Part shown: in pieces, positions 9,321 to 17,605 of the stretch
How the letters are laid out: the number at the start of each line of letters is the position of its first letter
Numbering within the stretch: position 1 is the stretch's first letter
Origin: Siphonodentalium dalli
Lineage: Eukaryota > Mollusca > Scaphopoda > Gadilida > Siphonodentaliidae
Reading direction: 5' to 3'
DNA length: 64,000 nucleotides
Assembly (NCBI GenBank): GCA_032622095.1
Contig: CP136064.1
Coordinates: forward strand, 214,718,205 to 214,782,204
The notes under the pieces: model-generated
Seen by the model: only the letters and a program-made list of their open reading frames with translations
Databases searched by the model: none
What the model was told of the DNA's origin: nothing
Program-made: the position numbers and the translations under genes

Positions 9321-9971
9321 TTATACTTTTGAATATATGACAGGACCTCGGTCATTAGCTGTCAACCATTTATGGAAAATATCAGTTCTAATTCGCAAAT
9401 AATTTTCTGTTCTAGGATGAAAATCTACTAAAATATATCCATGATTTATTGAAGTTGCATCTTCGTATGCTTGTTTCAAATGATTGGTTTGCATTTGATG
9501 AGCCAAAACTTTTATTTGATTTTTATCTCGAACGCTTTGAAATAAAACCATGTAGTGTGCATTCAAACTTATAGTTCTGCTACTTTTTGATTTTTGGAAC
9601 ATGTTTTGAGTAATGTAAATTATTGAAGCATTTCGATGATGACCTTTTCTAGTAAACCAAAGCATTATTTTGTCTTCATCTTGTTCCCCCATCATGTCAT
9701 CGAAAACAACAAGATGAGGAAATGATTTATCTGATACAATTTCCTCATCATCGTCTGGAATACCATCGATAAACTTAACGTTATCAATTTCTTTTATACG
9801 ATTGTATGTGTCTTGCCATTCTTTGTAACACCAAACTATTTTCTTTGGTGGTGTTTGGAATAAATCGTGTTTAAATTCAATAACTTTTTTAACAAATTCT
9901 GTTTTACCTGATCCACTAGGTCCGCTGATAAAGAAATTACACGGATGTTGGAAAAGTAAAGATTCTTCCAT
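9321..9971 (-). CDS. ATP: FtsK/HerA-type genome packaging ATPase, 216 aa
   Basis: A33-like packaging ATPase of the FtsK-HerA superfamily, expected to pump viral DNA into the capsid. Walker A is GPSGSGKT at residues 17-24. Walker B is LVVFDD at residues 87-92. A downstream strand, ASIIYITQNMF (about 115-125), fits the sensor region with its conserved Gln. The length of 216 residues is usual for Polintons. The gene is intact and separated from its neighbours by 34 and 33 bp. Confidence 0.95.
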   Translation of the reverse strand: MEESLLFQHPCNFFISGPSGSGKTEFVKKVIEFKHDLFQTPPKKIVWCYKEWQDTYNRIKEIDNVKFIDGIPDDDEEIVSDKSFPHLVVFDDMMGEQDEDKIMLWFTRKGHHRNASIIYITQNMFQKSKSSRTISLNAHYMVLFQSVRDKNQIKVLAHQMQTNHLKQAYEDATSINHGYILVDFHPRTENYLRIRTDIFHKWLTANDRGPVIYSKV

Positions 9972-10004
9972 GTTGTCACTTTGATGTCTAATCAGAGAGT
10001 GAAC

Positions 10005-10601
10005 TTAACGACGTGTGAATTTAGTTCTTAAAGAGAAATCTCCAAAGCTGTAAACATTTCCATACATTTCAATAATCCAATTATCATAGTCTTCTATTCT
10101 TCTGTACTTTGTTCTGTAAATAAAAAAATCATCCCCCAAAATGTTTTGAATTTTTGCATATGTTGACATTTTTTTTGTTAACAAATACCCATAGATCCTA
10201 GGATCTGATTCAAAAGTTCCCCCAGCAAGAGGAAAATGATCTTCATACTTTGTATAATGAATATAGTCATGTTCATCAAAAGTTCCTAAATCTATATCTA
10301 AATGGTGTTGATCACCACCAAATGTCCAAAAATCAGATATTTTTTCAATGAGAAAAAATGTTTTGAATTTAATAAATGATTCAATATATTTTTGAGAGAA
10401 ATGAGAAGATATACTTGACTCAAGATAGGCCAATCTCTGTAAACATTCGCCGACATCACAGCATCGTAGTATTGCTTTCTTTTCTCTTTCAAACCAGACT
10501 TCTTGTAATTCCTTCTTTATCTCTGGAATAAGCGTTGACTGTGCCACCAAATATCCATAAATCTTCTCAGCAATTTCTGGAGGTACTACTCCTGCCAACA
10601 T
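10005..10601 (-). CDS. Unknown protein with F-box-like N terminus, 198 aa
   Basis: The open frame extends back to 10709, but only from a GTG. ATG choices are 10655, which overlaps PolB by 38 bp, and 10601, which lies 17 bp after the PolB stop and has A at -3. I prefer 10601. The N terminus, MLAGVVPPEIAEKIYGYLV, resembles the core of an F-box (Pro-x-Glu-Ile-x3-Ile-x2-Tyr-Leu), which would recruit a ubiquitin ligase; this is a weak match. The rest is acidic and aromatic (FGGDQHHLDIDLG, DNWIIEMYGNVYSFGDF) with no known motif. Placed between ATPase and PolB. Confidence 0.65.
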   Translation of the reverse strand: MLAGVVPPEIAEKIYGYLVAQSTLIPEIKKELQEVWFEREKKAILRCCDVGECLQRLAYLESSISSHFSQKYIESFIKFKTFFLIEKISDFWTFGGDQHHLDIDLGTFDEHDYIHYTKYEDHFPLAGGTFESDPRIYGYLLTKKMSTYAKIQNILGDDFFIYRTKYRRIEDYDNWIIEMYGNVYSFGDFSLRTKFTRR

Positions 10602-10617
10602 CTTGACATGAAATGAC

Positions 10618-13600
10618 TCAACATCTCCATCCGTATGGGTATGTATGAATACCATTGACGAGTTTTCGTTTTGTGTACACCGATCTGAAAGTTTTGGTTT
10701 GACACTCACTAATCAATTGATGGTTCTTTTGTCTTTTAATTCTGGAAGGATACTCAACAACAGTTTTGAAATTTTCACGATCATTAACACATTGTACCAT
10801 TGTTTCAAAATTAACTATTTGACTTGTGCTGTAATCAAGAGTGATACCTTTTACCTTACATTTGGTGTATCTTCTCCCATCTTTGATGTATTCATATCCG
10901 TAGTTCTTTGGCCCAAGTCCAACAAATTTGACAATCTTTGCATCTGGATGTTCGTCGCTCCATTTCCCCAATCTTCCTTCGATAGTTTTGATGTTCTTCT
11001 TTGATGGATCACTGACATACATACAGCTGTCTGTATCAAAATACAGCACTCTATCTCCAAGTTTTTCTAAAACTTTATACAATTGTAATCTTGCATACGC
11101 TGTAACAAAAGAAGCAACAACAACATTTGCTGAATGATGAGGTTCAATATTATCTAAGATGTCAACATAATTTACCAGAATGAATTTGTCACCATCAAGA
11201 AGTGTAACATTTTGAACAATTATATTGTTACTAGTAAGCAATTCAAAATAACGTGATGGTTTATCCACATACTCTGTTTTTGACATAAGATTTCTTTGTG
11301 CATTCTTACCCCATATACAATTAATCATAATTTTAGATATTTGACGTTTTCCTGGATTCTTCTCGATGTTCTCCAATTTTATACCCTCAGCTGCATAATA
11401 ATCCTGTACAAACTTTTGTTTCTGTTCTTCTGTCTCAACACCAAATGGATAACCACTACATTCCTGTTTGATCTTTAGATGTTTATCGATATAGGATTTG
11501 TATATTTCATCTGTCCAATCTGTCCAATGCCAAATTTGGTACACATCAAGTATTTTGTAGCCAACATCCATTGCTTTGAATAATTCTGGCGTGGTCCACA
11601 CTCCGGTTATAGCTCGATCTTCTTCTGAATGGTTACATGCCTCGTTCTCATTGATGGCACAAGTGTTGCACAGAGTAAAAACCATTTTCTTGTTACAATG
11701 AATCGGTAGAACTGGAATATACAATTTCGATGGTGGTAAAATTGTACATTTAACAAGCCCCGCATAGTCTCTAATGTGTTCTTGATCGATCTGCTCTTGG
11801 CTCAAAATTTCTGGATGTCCAACAGGGTAGAATTTATATTTGTTGCAAAATGGATACAACGAACACACATCGATGAACTTGATTTCTTTTGTGGAATCTT
11901 GATCAATTTCCTCATACAATTTGATGGCATTTGTACGTCCACCAAACAATGCTTCTCTTGGCAAAATGGGGTCTCGATGTTTGTAGAAAGATTCCATTTG
12001 TTGTTTGAATTTCACATCCGATTTCATTCTTTCGTCGATCTGATGCTCCCAAATTGATTCAACTCTGTAACCAAGACTTTCCAGTTCATCTTTCTTCTGT
12101 TGGGTTCTTGTATATAATTCTTCCATGGTGAGCATCGTATAGGGATTCTTGTATTGTCTGTTGTTGTAACATTTTGGACATCCATGAAACAGACATCCAT
12201 TCATCTCAAAAACTGTTCTTGTGGCTTCCTCATATCCATCGACGTAGTGTCCACCAATCTTGATTTCTCCTCCATTCAAAGCATGCTTGATTGTTATCAT
12301 ACGTGACAATGATATATGTTGAAGCCAACGTATCGCTTTCATGGAATAGTTTTTAGCACATGGGTATCCACCATCTGGAATGATTCCAATTGTTTTCTCT
12401 GGCATTGAATTCTTCCTCCATGCCAAATTGCAAACTTGTGCCAATGTTATTGACTCAATGAACGGGTCAATCTGTTCTGTTTCCAATATGTATTTCCTGA
12501 ATTTTCCACATCCACGGCGAAGAATATCCACGTCTGATTTGCAGTACTTCTCTATCTCTTCTTGGAAGTTGAATATCGCATAATTTTCTATTTTCTCATT
12601 GTACCATTCAAAGAATTTCTCTCGATTTTCCACGCTCATCATATCTGGTTTGTAGTAATCACAAGCCAAGTAAGGTCCAATGTAATTTTGAAACTTTGGT
12701 GAATTCGCCCAATGTGGAAAGTGTCCTTTTGCCATCTCATTCAGCTGAAAAGTTTGTGGAAATTTTGAAAGCGGCATCATCAGAAAACTCAGAGAATCAA
12801 TAACTTTCACGCTGTTGCATTTTAAACTGAGAATTTTGTTTCCATTCATGATCAGTTCTGGTTTATGAATTCCACTTTGTATGAGTGCTTGAAGTAGAAA
12901 CTGTGCATCGTATCCCTGAGCATTATGTGCTATTGCAACACATCCTTTGTGATCTTGATGGAATAACCAGTTTGTGAAGTCTGTTAAAACGTTGTCACCC
13001 TTGAATACAAATTCTCTGGAATCCGGTCCGCATGTTTCACATTTTTCTTCGATTGGTTTGCACATGCAATCTCCACAAGCGGTATGTGCAACACAGAAGT
13101 TTGGAATATGAACACCTGTGTCTTGTCTGCATTCAAAGTCAAAGAATACATATGGAATCTTTGCAGGTTTCTTTTCCGGTGATTCATATTTTGGAATGTA
13201 GCACCTGTGATCTGCTTCAACGATTTCTTTGCAATGTTTGCATTTCTTCAACCCCGCACATATATGTCTGTTTGATTTATTGATGAGAAATTCTTCATCA
13301 CAAATGTTGCATAGTTGAACCAAATCACATATTTTTCTTTTCTGTTTTCCTTCCGTCTTCAAATGGTTGTCGAAACAAGATTTACTTCTGAATGATCGTC
13401 GACACGTTCTACACTTCACCAAATTTGTGAAATTACACTGTGTCAATGACCAGCATGCACAAACAAATCTGCATCGATGATCGCCACGACTTTTGAATCC
13501 AATGTCACAGAATTCGCAGTAGTAGCTGGTGCCTAGAAATCCTTTGATTGATGTTATGGTGTCGAAGTGATTGTTGTTGTAGTAGATGTGTACACATTTG

Positions 13601-14691
13601 CTCTCCGAACACATTTCTGCAGGTTCAAATAGAAATCCAGCGCCAGCAAATTCATTGTGAATTTTCACAACATATTCTGGATACAATATTTCTTGAATCT
13701 TGTGGAACTCATTGATACTGCAAACTGTATCGTGTGGAATACCAGCACGGTTGAGTAGATTTTTTGCTGCATCTGTTTGTGCTGTGTATATTGATTGTCT
13801 TATTCTTTTCCATTTCTTTGACCAGCACGCAGATCCATCACTATCTGCCTTACACATTCCGACGACAATAGATCTTGCCATACACATAACATCATCAGCA
13901 TTTTCAATCCGGACAATACTTCTTTTCACTTTTGTAAGCTTGTTCTTGTCTGCAAATGGTCCATAATGTAGTGAGTGTCGTGTACCACCTTCCGGAATAT
14001 CTGTAACGAAGATTTCGAAATTGAGTGCACCGTCATGAATTGTAAAGTCTGCATTTGATTGAACCACATTTTGAATATTATCCATGAGTGTCTCACCATT
14101 CAATTCACTGGCTTTTGTAAATGGAATGAAAATGTTCATATCAAGTCCTGGATGATTTATCGTAACTCTGATTCTTGTCTTCTCATTTGCTGAACATTTC
14201 TGTTTCAATTCTTCTGTCAACTTCTCAAATATCTCTGGAATGTTTTCGATTGGATCTGTAAATTTCTCGAATTTCACACCAAATTGTCGTGATGCTGATT
14301 TAAATTTTCTGGAAAATTTCTCCGAGTTCAGCTCCAATTTGAAATATTTTGTTGGATTGAACACAACACGCTCTCTAGCCAGACTTCTCTTTCTCTTCCC
14401 ACCAATTTCTCTATTCTGTCTTCGACCGCGTCCAATCTGACCATCACTAGAACTTTCTTCACTTTCGCCTCCATCAGTTTCCATATCGCTCTCTTCACTT
14501 TCTGCCTCATCAGTTTCCATATCGCTCTCTTCACTTTCTGCCTCATCAGTTTCCATATCGCTCTCTTCACTTTCTGCCTCATCAGTTTCCATTTCGCTCT
14601 CTTCAATAACTGCAGGCCTTGGTCTTTTTCTAACAATATCTTCTTCGCTGGCGGAGTCGTCTGAAACAGGTCTTTTGATTCTCTTAAACAT
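10618..14691 (-). CDS. POLB: Protein-primed family B DNA polymerase, 1357 aa
   Basis: Replicative polymerase of the Polinton. Exonuclease motifs: FDFE (Asp518, Glu520), HNAQGYD (589-595) and YCKSD (716-720). Polymerase motifs: A, DVCSLYP (941-947); B, SKIMINCIWGKN (about 1119-1130); C, YFDTDS (1217-1222); then GPKNYGY (1260-1266). Residues 390-500 hold a Cys/His cluster likely to bind several zincs, preceded by an OTU-like stretch ending YYNNNHFDTI. The N terminus is basic (KRIKRP, RKRPRP; likely nuclear import) and followed by 12-residue acidic repeats SEESDMETDEAE (about 33-76). The first 32 residues are duplicated in the divergent gene at 14911. Confidence 0.97.
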   Translation of the reverse strand: MFKRIKRPVSDDSASEEDIVRKRPRPAVIEESEMETDEAESEESDMETDEAESEESDMETDEAESEESDMETDGGESEESSSDGQIGRGRRQNREIGGKRKRSLARERVVFNPTKYFKLELNSEKFSRKFKSASRQFGVKFEKFTDPIENIPEIFEKLTEELKQKCSANEKTRIRVTINHPGLDMNIFIPFTKASELNGETLMDNIQNVVQSNADFTIHDGALNFEIFVTDIPEGGTRHSLHYGPFADKNKLTKVKRSIVRIENADDVMCMARSIVVGMCKADSDGSACWSKKWKRIRQSIYTAQTDAAKNLLNRAGIPHDTVCSINEFHKIQEILYPEYVVKIHNEFAGAGFLFEPAEMCSESKCVHIYYNNNHFDTITSIKGFLGTSYYCEFCDIGFKSRGDHRCRFVCACWSLTQCNFTNLVKCRTCRRSFRSKSCFDNHLKTEGKQKRKICDLVQLCNICDEEFLINKSNRHICAGLKKCKHCKEIVEADHRCYIPKYESPEKKPAKIPYVFFDFECRQDTGVHIPNFCVAHTACGDCMCKPIEEKCETCGPDSREFVFKGDNVLTDFTNWLFHQDHKGCVAIAHNAQGYDAQFLLQALIQSGIHKPELIMNGNKILSLKCNSVKVIDSLSFLMMPLSKFPQTFQLNEMAKGHFPHWANSPKFQNYIGPYLACDYYKPDMMSVENREKFFEWYNEKIENYAIFNFQEEIEKYCKSDVDILRRGCGKFRKYILETEQIDPFIESITLAQVCNLAWRKNSMPEKTIGIIPDGGYPCAKNYSMKAIRWLQHISLSRMITIKHALNGGEIKIGGHYVDGYEEATRTVFEMNGCLFHGCPKCYNNRQYKNPYTMLTMEELYTRTQQKKDELESLGYRVESIWEHQIDERMKSDVKFKQQMESFYKHRDPILPREALFGGRTNAIKLYEEIDQDSTKEIKFIDVCSLYPFCNKYKFYPVGHPEILSQEQIDQEHIRDYAGLVKCTILPPSKLYIPVLPIHCNKKMVFTLCNTCAINENEACNHSEEDRAITGVWTTPELFKAMDVGYKILDVYQIWHWTDWTDEIYKSYIDKHLKIKQECSGYPFGVETEEQKQKFVQDYYAAEGIKLENIEKNPGKRQISKIMINCIWGKNAQRNLMSKTEYVDKPSRYFELLTSNNIIVQNVTLLDGDKFILVNYVDILDNIEPHHSANVVVASFVTAYARLQLYKVLEKLGDRVLYFDTDSCMYVSDPSKKNIKTIEGRLGKWSDEHPDAKIVKFVGLGPKNYGYEYIKDGRRYTKCKVKGITLDYSTSQIVNFETMVQCVNDRENFKTVVEYPSRIKRQKNHQLISECQTKTFRSVYTKRKLVNGIHTYPYGWRC

Positions 14692-15006
14692 TTTTGTCTT
14701 GAGTTTTTGTCAGAAAAAAATATTGCGACTGGCTTCTTCGGAGTTGAAGTGTAAAGTGTATAATTACACAATTTTACACTTGCTTTTATAGCATTTTTCA
14801 TCGTGACTGCTATAAAAGCAGGTGTTAAAATTGTGTAATTATACACTTTACACTTCAACTCCGAAGAAGCCAGTCGCAATATTTTTTGCTGACAAAAACT
14901 CAAGACAAAAATGTTTAAGAGAATCAAAAGACCTGTTTCAGACGACTCCGCCAGCGAAGAAGATATTGTTAGAAAAAGACCAAGGCCTGCAGTTATTGAA
15001 GAGAGC
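14596..15006. repeat. 410-bp near-perfect palindrome spanning the PolB/zinc-knuckle start region
   Basis: The two arms are 14596 to about 14793 and about 14808-15006, with a 14-bp spacer. They match base for base except a one-base indel and a couple of substitutions. Each arm holds a TATAAAAG box, a 5' leader, the ATG and the first 32 codons of a gene. The arm therefore encodes the same N terminus for PolB (minus strand) and for the zinc-knuckle protein (plus strand). Confidence 0.95.
14783..14818. promoter_or_regulatory. Paired TATA boxes of a divergent promoter
   Basis: TATAAAAG occurs at 14811-14818 on the plus strand and in mirror image at 14783-14790 on the minus strand, within the centre of the 410-bp palindrome. 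Both lie about 95 bp from their ATGs (14911 and 14691), so PolB and the zinc-knuckle gene probably share matched core promoters and are co-expressed. Confidence 0.7.
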
Positions 15007-15486
15007 TATATTGAGCTGCATAAAGAAGAATCTACACTACTACAGACTAGAAAAATTCAAGATAATCTTGTCGAATTGAGACAGATCTCTACTGATTTGT
15101 TTAAATTTTGTAACAAAATGCAATGGCAAGAGAAAAAAGAGAAAAACAAAGCTGATAAAAATTGGAAACCACCATATGGTTACTGTTACAAATGCGGACA
15201 AGACTCCCATTGGTCCTTCCAATGTAAAACAGATTTCGACGACAAAAAAAATGTGAAAACTATACAAAAAAGTCTACAAGCAGTAACAATACAAGAACAA
15301 AATGCAGTTATCAAAACTGAAGAGATGTCTACAACATCAGATGTTTTCAAACAACCCCGACCTGTTGATCCTACGAATGATTCACAGAACAAATCTGAAG
15401 ATAAGCATCCAGATTTTGAAAATTCCAAGAAAACTTCCAAGAAAAAGAAGCTGAGACAATTCTACATTCCAAAAACAGATAAATGA
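14911..15486 (+). CDS. CCHC zinc-knuckle protein sharing PolB's N terminus, 191 aa
   Basis: Residues 1-32 are identical to those of PolB because the coding sequence lies in the 410-bp palindrome; they include basic blocks suited to nuclear import. Residues 92-105, CYKCGQDSHWSFQC, form a CCHC zinc knuckle (C-x2-C-x4-H-x4-C), which would bind single-stranded nucleic acid. The rest is charged, with a Lys-rich C terminus (SKKTSKKKKLRQFYIP). An AATAAA at 15518-15523 followed by GT-rich DNA marks a conventional poly(A) site. Divergent expression with PolB and a nucleic-acid-binding knuckle suggest a replication accessory protein; that is inference. Confidence 0.85.
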   Translation: MFKRIKRPVSDDSASEEDIVRKRPRPAVIEESYIELHKEESTLLQTRKIQDNLVELRQISTDLFKFCNKMQWQEKKEKNKADKNWKPPYGYCYKCGQDSHWSFQCKTDFDDKKNVKTIQKSLQAVTIQEQNAVIKTEEMSTTSDVFKQPRPVDPTNDSQNKSEDKHPDFENSKKTSKKKKLRQFYIPKTDK

Positions 15487-15517
15487 ATCGATACAAACAT
15501 TTGAAAATTATATTGTG

Positions 15518-15523
15518 AATAAA
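15518..15523 (+). terminator. Poly(A) signal for the zinc-knuckle gene
   Basis: AATAAA 32 bp after the stop, followed by a GTGTTTTGTTTTG tract. The same block recurs near 16970-17010 (AATAAAATATAAATTGAACA), so it is part of the duplicated cassette. Confidence 0.7.
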
Positions 15524-15597
15524 TTATGAATTGAACAATCGTGTTTTGTTTTGTTTTTTTCAGCTATGAAAGAGTAACCTTTTTGGGGAATGTGGGT

Positions 15598-15613
15598 GGC
15601 CCTGAAAAGGGCC
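15598..15613 (-). terminator. Histone-mRNA-type 3' stem-loop, gene A
   Basis: On the minus strand this reads GGCCCTTTTCAGGGCC: a 6-bp stem with a TTTC loop, preceded by AAAAAC and followed directly by ACCCACA. This agrees with the animal replication-dependent histone 3' stem-loop, including the ACCCA after which cleavage occurs. It lies 58 bp after the stop of the gene at 15672-15968 and in the right orientation. Confidence 0.85.
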
Positions 15614-15671
15614 GTTTTTCTTTTCCAGAATTCATAAAAATTCTGCCAAATCAGGATATATCCCGTTGGGA

Positions 15672-15968
15672 TTAATTGTCACAGACCAAGTAGGGTTTGA
15701 TCTGTGCGCCGCAGCTGTCAATTGCTGCATTGCACAGATCTTTCTTCGAGATCTGTGACAAGATCTCCACGAGATCAAGATTGCTTGGTTCTTGATCACA
15801 TACTTCAGCCGATGGTCGTCGCCGAGCCAGAAAATCTGTTAACATCTGTTTCTGCACCACCTTTTGTTCAGGAGAATCCTGCCATTTCCTATAGGTTCTG
15901 ATTTTCGTCTCCTCTGACGAATCTCTCTTCCTCCATAGCTTCTTGAAAAATTTCTTTAGAGACGGCAT
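15672..15968 (-). CDS. Accessory protein A, unknown, 98 aa
   Basis: No family recognised. It starts with a basic amphipathic stretch, MPSLKKFFKKLWRKR, which could bind membranes or nucleic acid. A charged middle follows (YRKWQDSPEQKVVQKQML), then a leucine-rich C-terminal region, NLDLVEILSQISKKDL. A TATA box for the minus strand (TATAAAAA at 16001-16008) lies just upstream, in the shared 555-bp promoter. The transcript would end at the histone-type stem-loop 58 bp downstream. It pairs divergently with gene B. Confidence 0.65.
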   Translation of the reverse strand: MPSLKKFFKKLWRKRDSSEETKIRTYRKWQDSPEQKVVQKQMLTDFLARRRPSAEVCDQEPSNLDLVEILSQISKKDLCNAAIDSCGAQIKPYLVCDN

Positions 15969-15993
15969 AATGAATGAAGTTCACTGAAAAAGT

Positions 15994-16548
15994 GAAAATA
16001 TTTTTATACATTTGACACGGGCGGTAGAGAAATCACATGTCGCATTGACGTTAAAATTGACAAATGTTTCCTGGCGTTGTGTTTTTTCAGAGACGGATCA
16101 GCATTCATATTTTTCTTGATCATTATTGCATAGCGATCAAACAAATGTTTTTTATTTCGTTAGATCATTATCTATTATTTGGTACACATGATTGATATAT
16201 TTGTTACCTCGTTAGGAAAATATGGAATGTTTTTCTAGTTTTGTTTTTGGAGATGTACATATTTTATACATAAAACTGAACACAAGAAAACATACTGAAC
16301 ATTTTTCTTCATCATTACAATCGATAACTTTACTTGGTCATCGTTTATGAACGAAGATGAATTCATATGTTAAAACATCTTAATTAATTGCATATACTAT
16401 CATGAATTTAATCTATAACATATCGAAATAGTGAAAACTACAGATAATGCACTGTAAAGAAACACAACGTCAGGAAGCATTTGTCATTTTTAACGTCAAT
16501 GCGACATGTGCTTTCTCTACCGCCCGCGCAATCGTAATATATGTTCAA
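15994..16548. promoter_or_regulatory. 555-bp symmetrical bidirectional promoter, copy 1
   Basis: A 555-bp block between divergent genes A and B, nearly identical to 17606-18160. Its ends form an inverted repeat: 16013 to about 16087 pairs with about 16456-16530. The shared segment includes CATGTCGCATTGACG, and CCGCCCG lies near the outer edges. TATA-like boxes lie outside the arms, TATAAAAA on the minus strand (16001-16008) and AATATATG on the plus strand. The two genes thus receive mirror-image core promoters. Confidence 0.8.
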
Positions 16549-16584
16549 ACACGGCCGTGAACAATTTTTATTCTGCATTCAAAG

Positions 16585-16773
16585 ATGTCCGAAACCCCCG
16601 AACCGTTGATGTCTATACTAAGAGGAACGATAGGGCTAACACCCCAGATAATGCGGGGCGAACACGCAAAAGAAGTAACCGCCAGTGCAAAACTGGTTAT
16701 GCAAATATGCAAAAAACAACAGCGTTGGAACAAAAGCAAAAGTCTCAAAAGAAAATCGTGGCGTGAACTTTGA
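16585..16773 (+). CDS. Accessory protein B, unknown small protein, 62 aa
   Basis: A second frame (16506-16766) is open here but begins inside the promoter repeat. I prefer the ATG at 16585 because it follows the leader TTCTGCATTCAAAG, the same leader seen before gene D (TTCTACATTCAAAG). The product starts MSETPEPLMSILRGTIGLT and ends in a basic tail (KSKSLKRKSWREL). No family recognised. Two histone-type stem-loops follow 13 and 41 bp after the stop. Being short, it could be a degraded gene. Confidence 0.55.
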   Translation: MSETPEPLMSILRGTIGLTPQIMRGEHAKEVTASAKLVMQICKKQQRWNKSKSLKRKSWREL

Positions 16774-16786
16774 TGCCATACAAAAC

Positions 16787-16802
16787 GGCCCTTTTCAGGG
16801 CC
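16787..16802 (+). terminator. Histone-type 3' stem-loop 1, gene B
   Basis: GGCCCTTTTCAGGGCC preceded by AAAAC, 13 bp after the stop of gene B. The 3' flank here is AAAAACA rather than ACCCA, so the second copy (16815-16830) may be the functional one. Confidence 0.75.
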
Positions 16803-16814
16803 AAAAACAAAAAC

Positions 16815-16830
16815 GGTCCTTTTCAGGACC
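16815..16830 (+). terminator. Histone-type 3' stem-loop 2, gene B
   Basis: GGTCCTTTTCAGGACC with AAAAAC before and AACCA after. Relative to the other loops it carries a C-to-T change matched by G-to-A in the partner strand, so pairing is kept. A purine-rich tract, CAAAAAAGAAAAACT, lies 12 bp downstream, where U7 snRNP would bind in a histone gene. Confidence 0.8.
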
Positions 16831-16860
16831 AACCAATTTTTTCAAAAAAGAAAAACTTTT

Positions 16861-17042
16861 AGCATTGCTTAATAACTAATAATGTTCTTTGTACCCTATG
16901 TTTTGTTTTGAAAAAATCACGCCACGAATAATTTAAAACAAAATATACTTGCAAATATTTGTTGTTGAATAAAATATAAATTGAACAATCGTGTTTTTGA
17001 TTTTTTCAGCAATGAAAGAGTAACCTTTTGGGAAATGTGTGT
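16861..17042. other. Convergent intergenic region with duplicated poly(A)/terminator block
   Basis: No gene. The part from about 16965 to 17065 is a diverged copy of 15510-15620, including AATAAA...GAACAATCGTGTTTT on the plus strand and AGAGTAACCTTTTGGG before the stem-loop. This marks the left end of the second cassette. Confidence 0.65.
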
Positions 17043-17058
17043 GGCCCTGAAAAGGGCC
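17043..17058 (-). terminator. Histone-type 3' stem-loop, gene C
   Basis: On the minus strand this is GGCCCTTTTCAGGGCC preceded by AAAAC and followed by ACACACA. It is 22 bp after the stop of gene C and correctly oriented. Confidence 0.82.
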
Positions 17059-17080
17059 GTTTTAAAATTATCATCTGACT

Positions 17081-17569
17081 TTAACATCGTTTTGTGTTTT
17101 TCTTATATCTTGACATATCTTTCCCATGAGAACCAATAGCTTTTGCGAATTCATCACTTTTCTCTGTATCTTTAGATTCTTTACAAGGAAGACGAAATCT
17201 GACTTTTGTCTCAGTAGAAGGCTTCATGATACTTTTAGGTTCTTTTTCTTTCGCCGATAATATTTTTTCTTTTTTGATCTGTTTCTGTTCTTTCGATCTC
17301 TGAACATCATGAACCCTGATTGGTATATCTATCTCTTCTGCAACGAAACGAAGATTCACTTTTACTTCTTGATGCGTTACTTGTGTTTTCACGTCAATGT
17401 CCCTGCGAAGACATCTCAGTTCATCTAAAATCGCTTTTAAAATGAGTGTATCTCCACCTATAGTCATTGTCGTATTAGCTTGGCCTGTTGACTGTGGTGC
17501 CGCATATGTATTCTGTACAACAGGATTACTGTATATCTCACTCTGAAGAAATTCTGTTAACGGATCCAT
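17081..17569 (-). CDS. Accessory protein C, unknown coiled-coil/basic protein, 162 aa
   Basis: The frame is open to 17623, but that first ATG is part of the TATA-box sequence (ATGTATAAAAATA). The ATG at 17569 (MDPLTEFLQSEIYSNP) is therefore the plausible start. Residues about 36-65 (GGDTLILKAILDELRCLRRDI) are likely a helix or short coiled coil. The C-terminal half is Lys/Glu-rich with KEQKQIKKEKIL and a basic tail (RYKKNTKRC). No family recognised and no similarity to gene A, though both occupy the same slot in the duplicated cassette. A histone-type stem-loop lies 22 bp downstream. Confidence 0.65.
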   Translation of the reverse strand: MDPLTEFLQSEIYSNPVVQNTYAAPQSTGQANTTMTIGGDTLILKAILDELRCLRRDIDVKTQVTHQEVKVNLRFVAEEIDIPIRVHDVQRSKEQKQIKKEKILSAKEKEPKSIMKPSTETKVRFRLPCKESKDTEKSDEFAKAIGSHGKDMSRYKKNTKRC

Positions 17570-17605
17570 CTTTGATAGCAATGCAATGTAACGTTGATCA
17601 AATTC

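Noticed and set aside
10602-10709. Longer start for the gene after PolB
   Set aside because: The open frame there starts at GTG and overlaps the conserved PolB C terminus; an ATG with better context is at 10601.
14822-15079. 85-residue plus-strand frame upstream of and overlapping the zinc-knuckle start
   Set aside because: It translates the palindrome arm in another frame, and the same peptide appears on the minus strand.
16506-16766. Alternative plus-strand frame starting MCFLYRPRN at gene B
   Set aside because: Its start lies inside the duplicated 555-bp promoter, upstream of the likely transcription start; the same false start appears before gene D.
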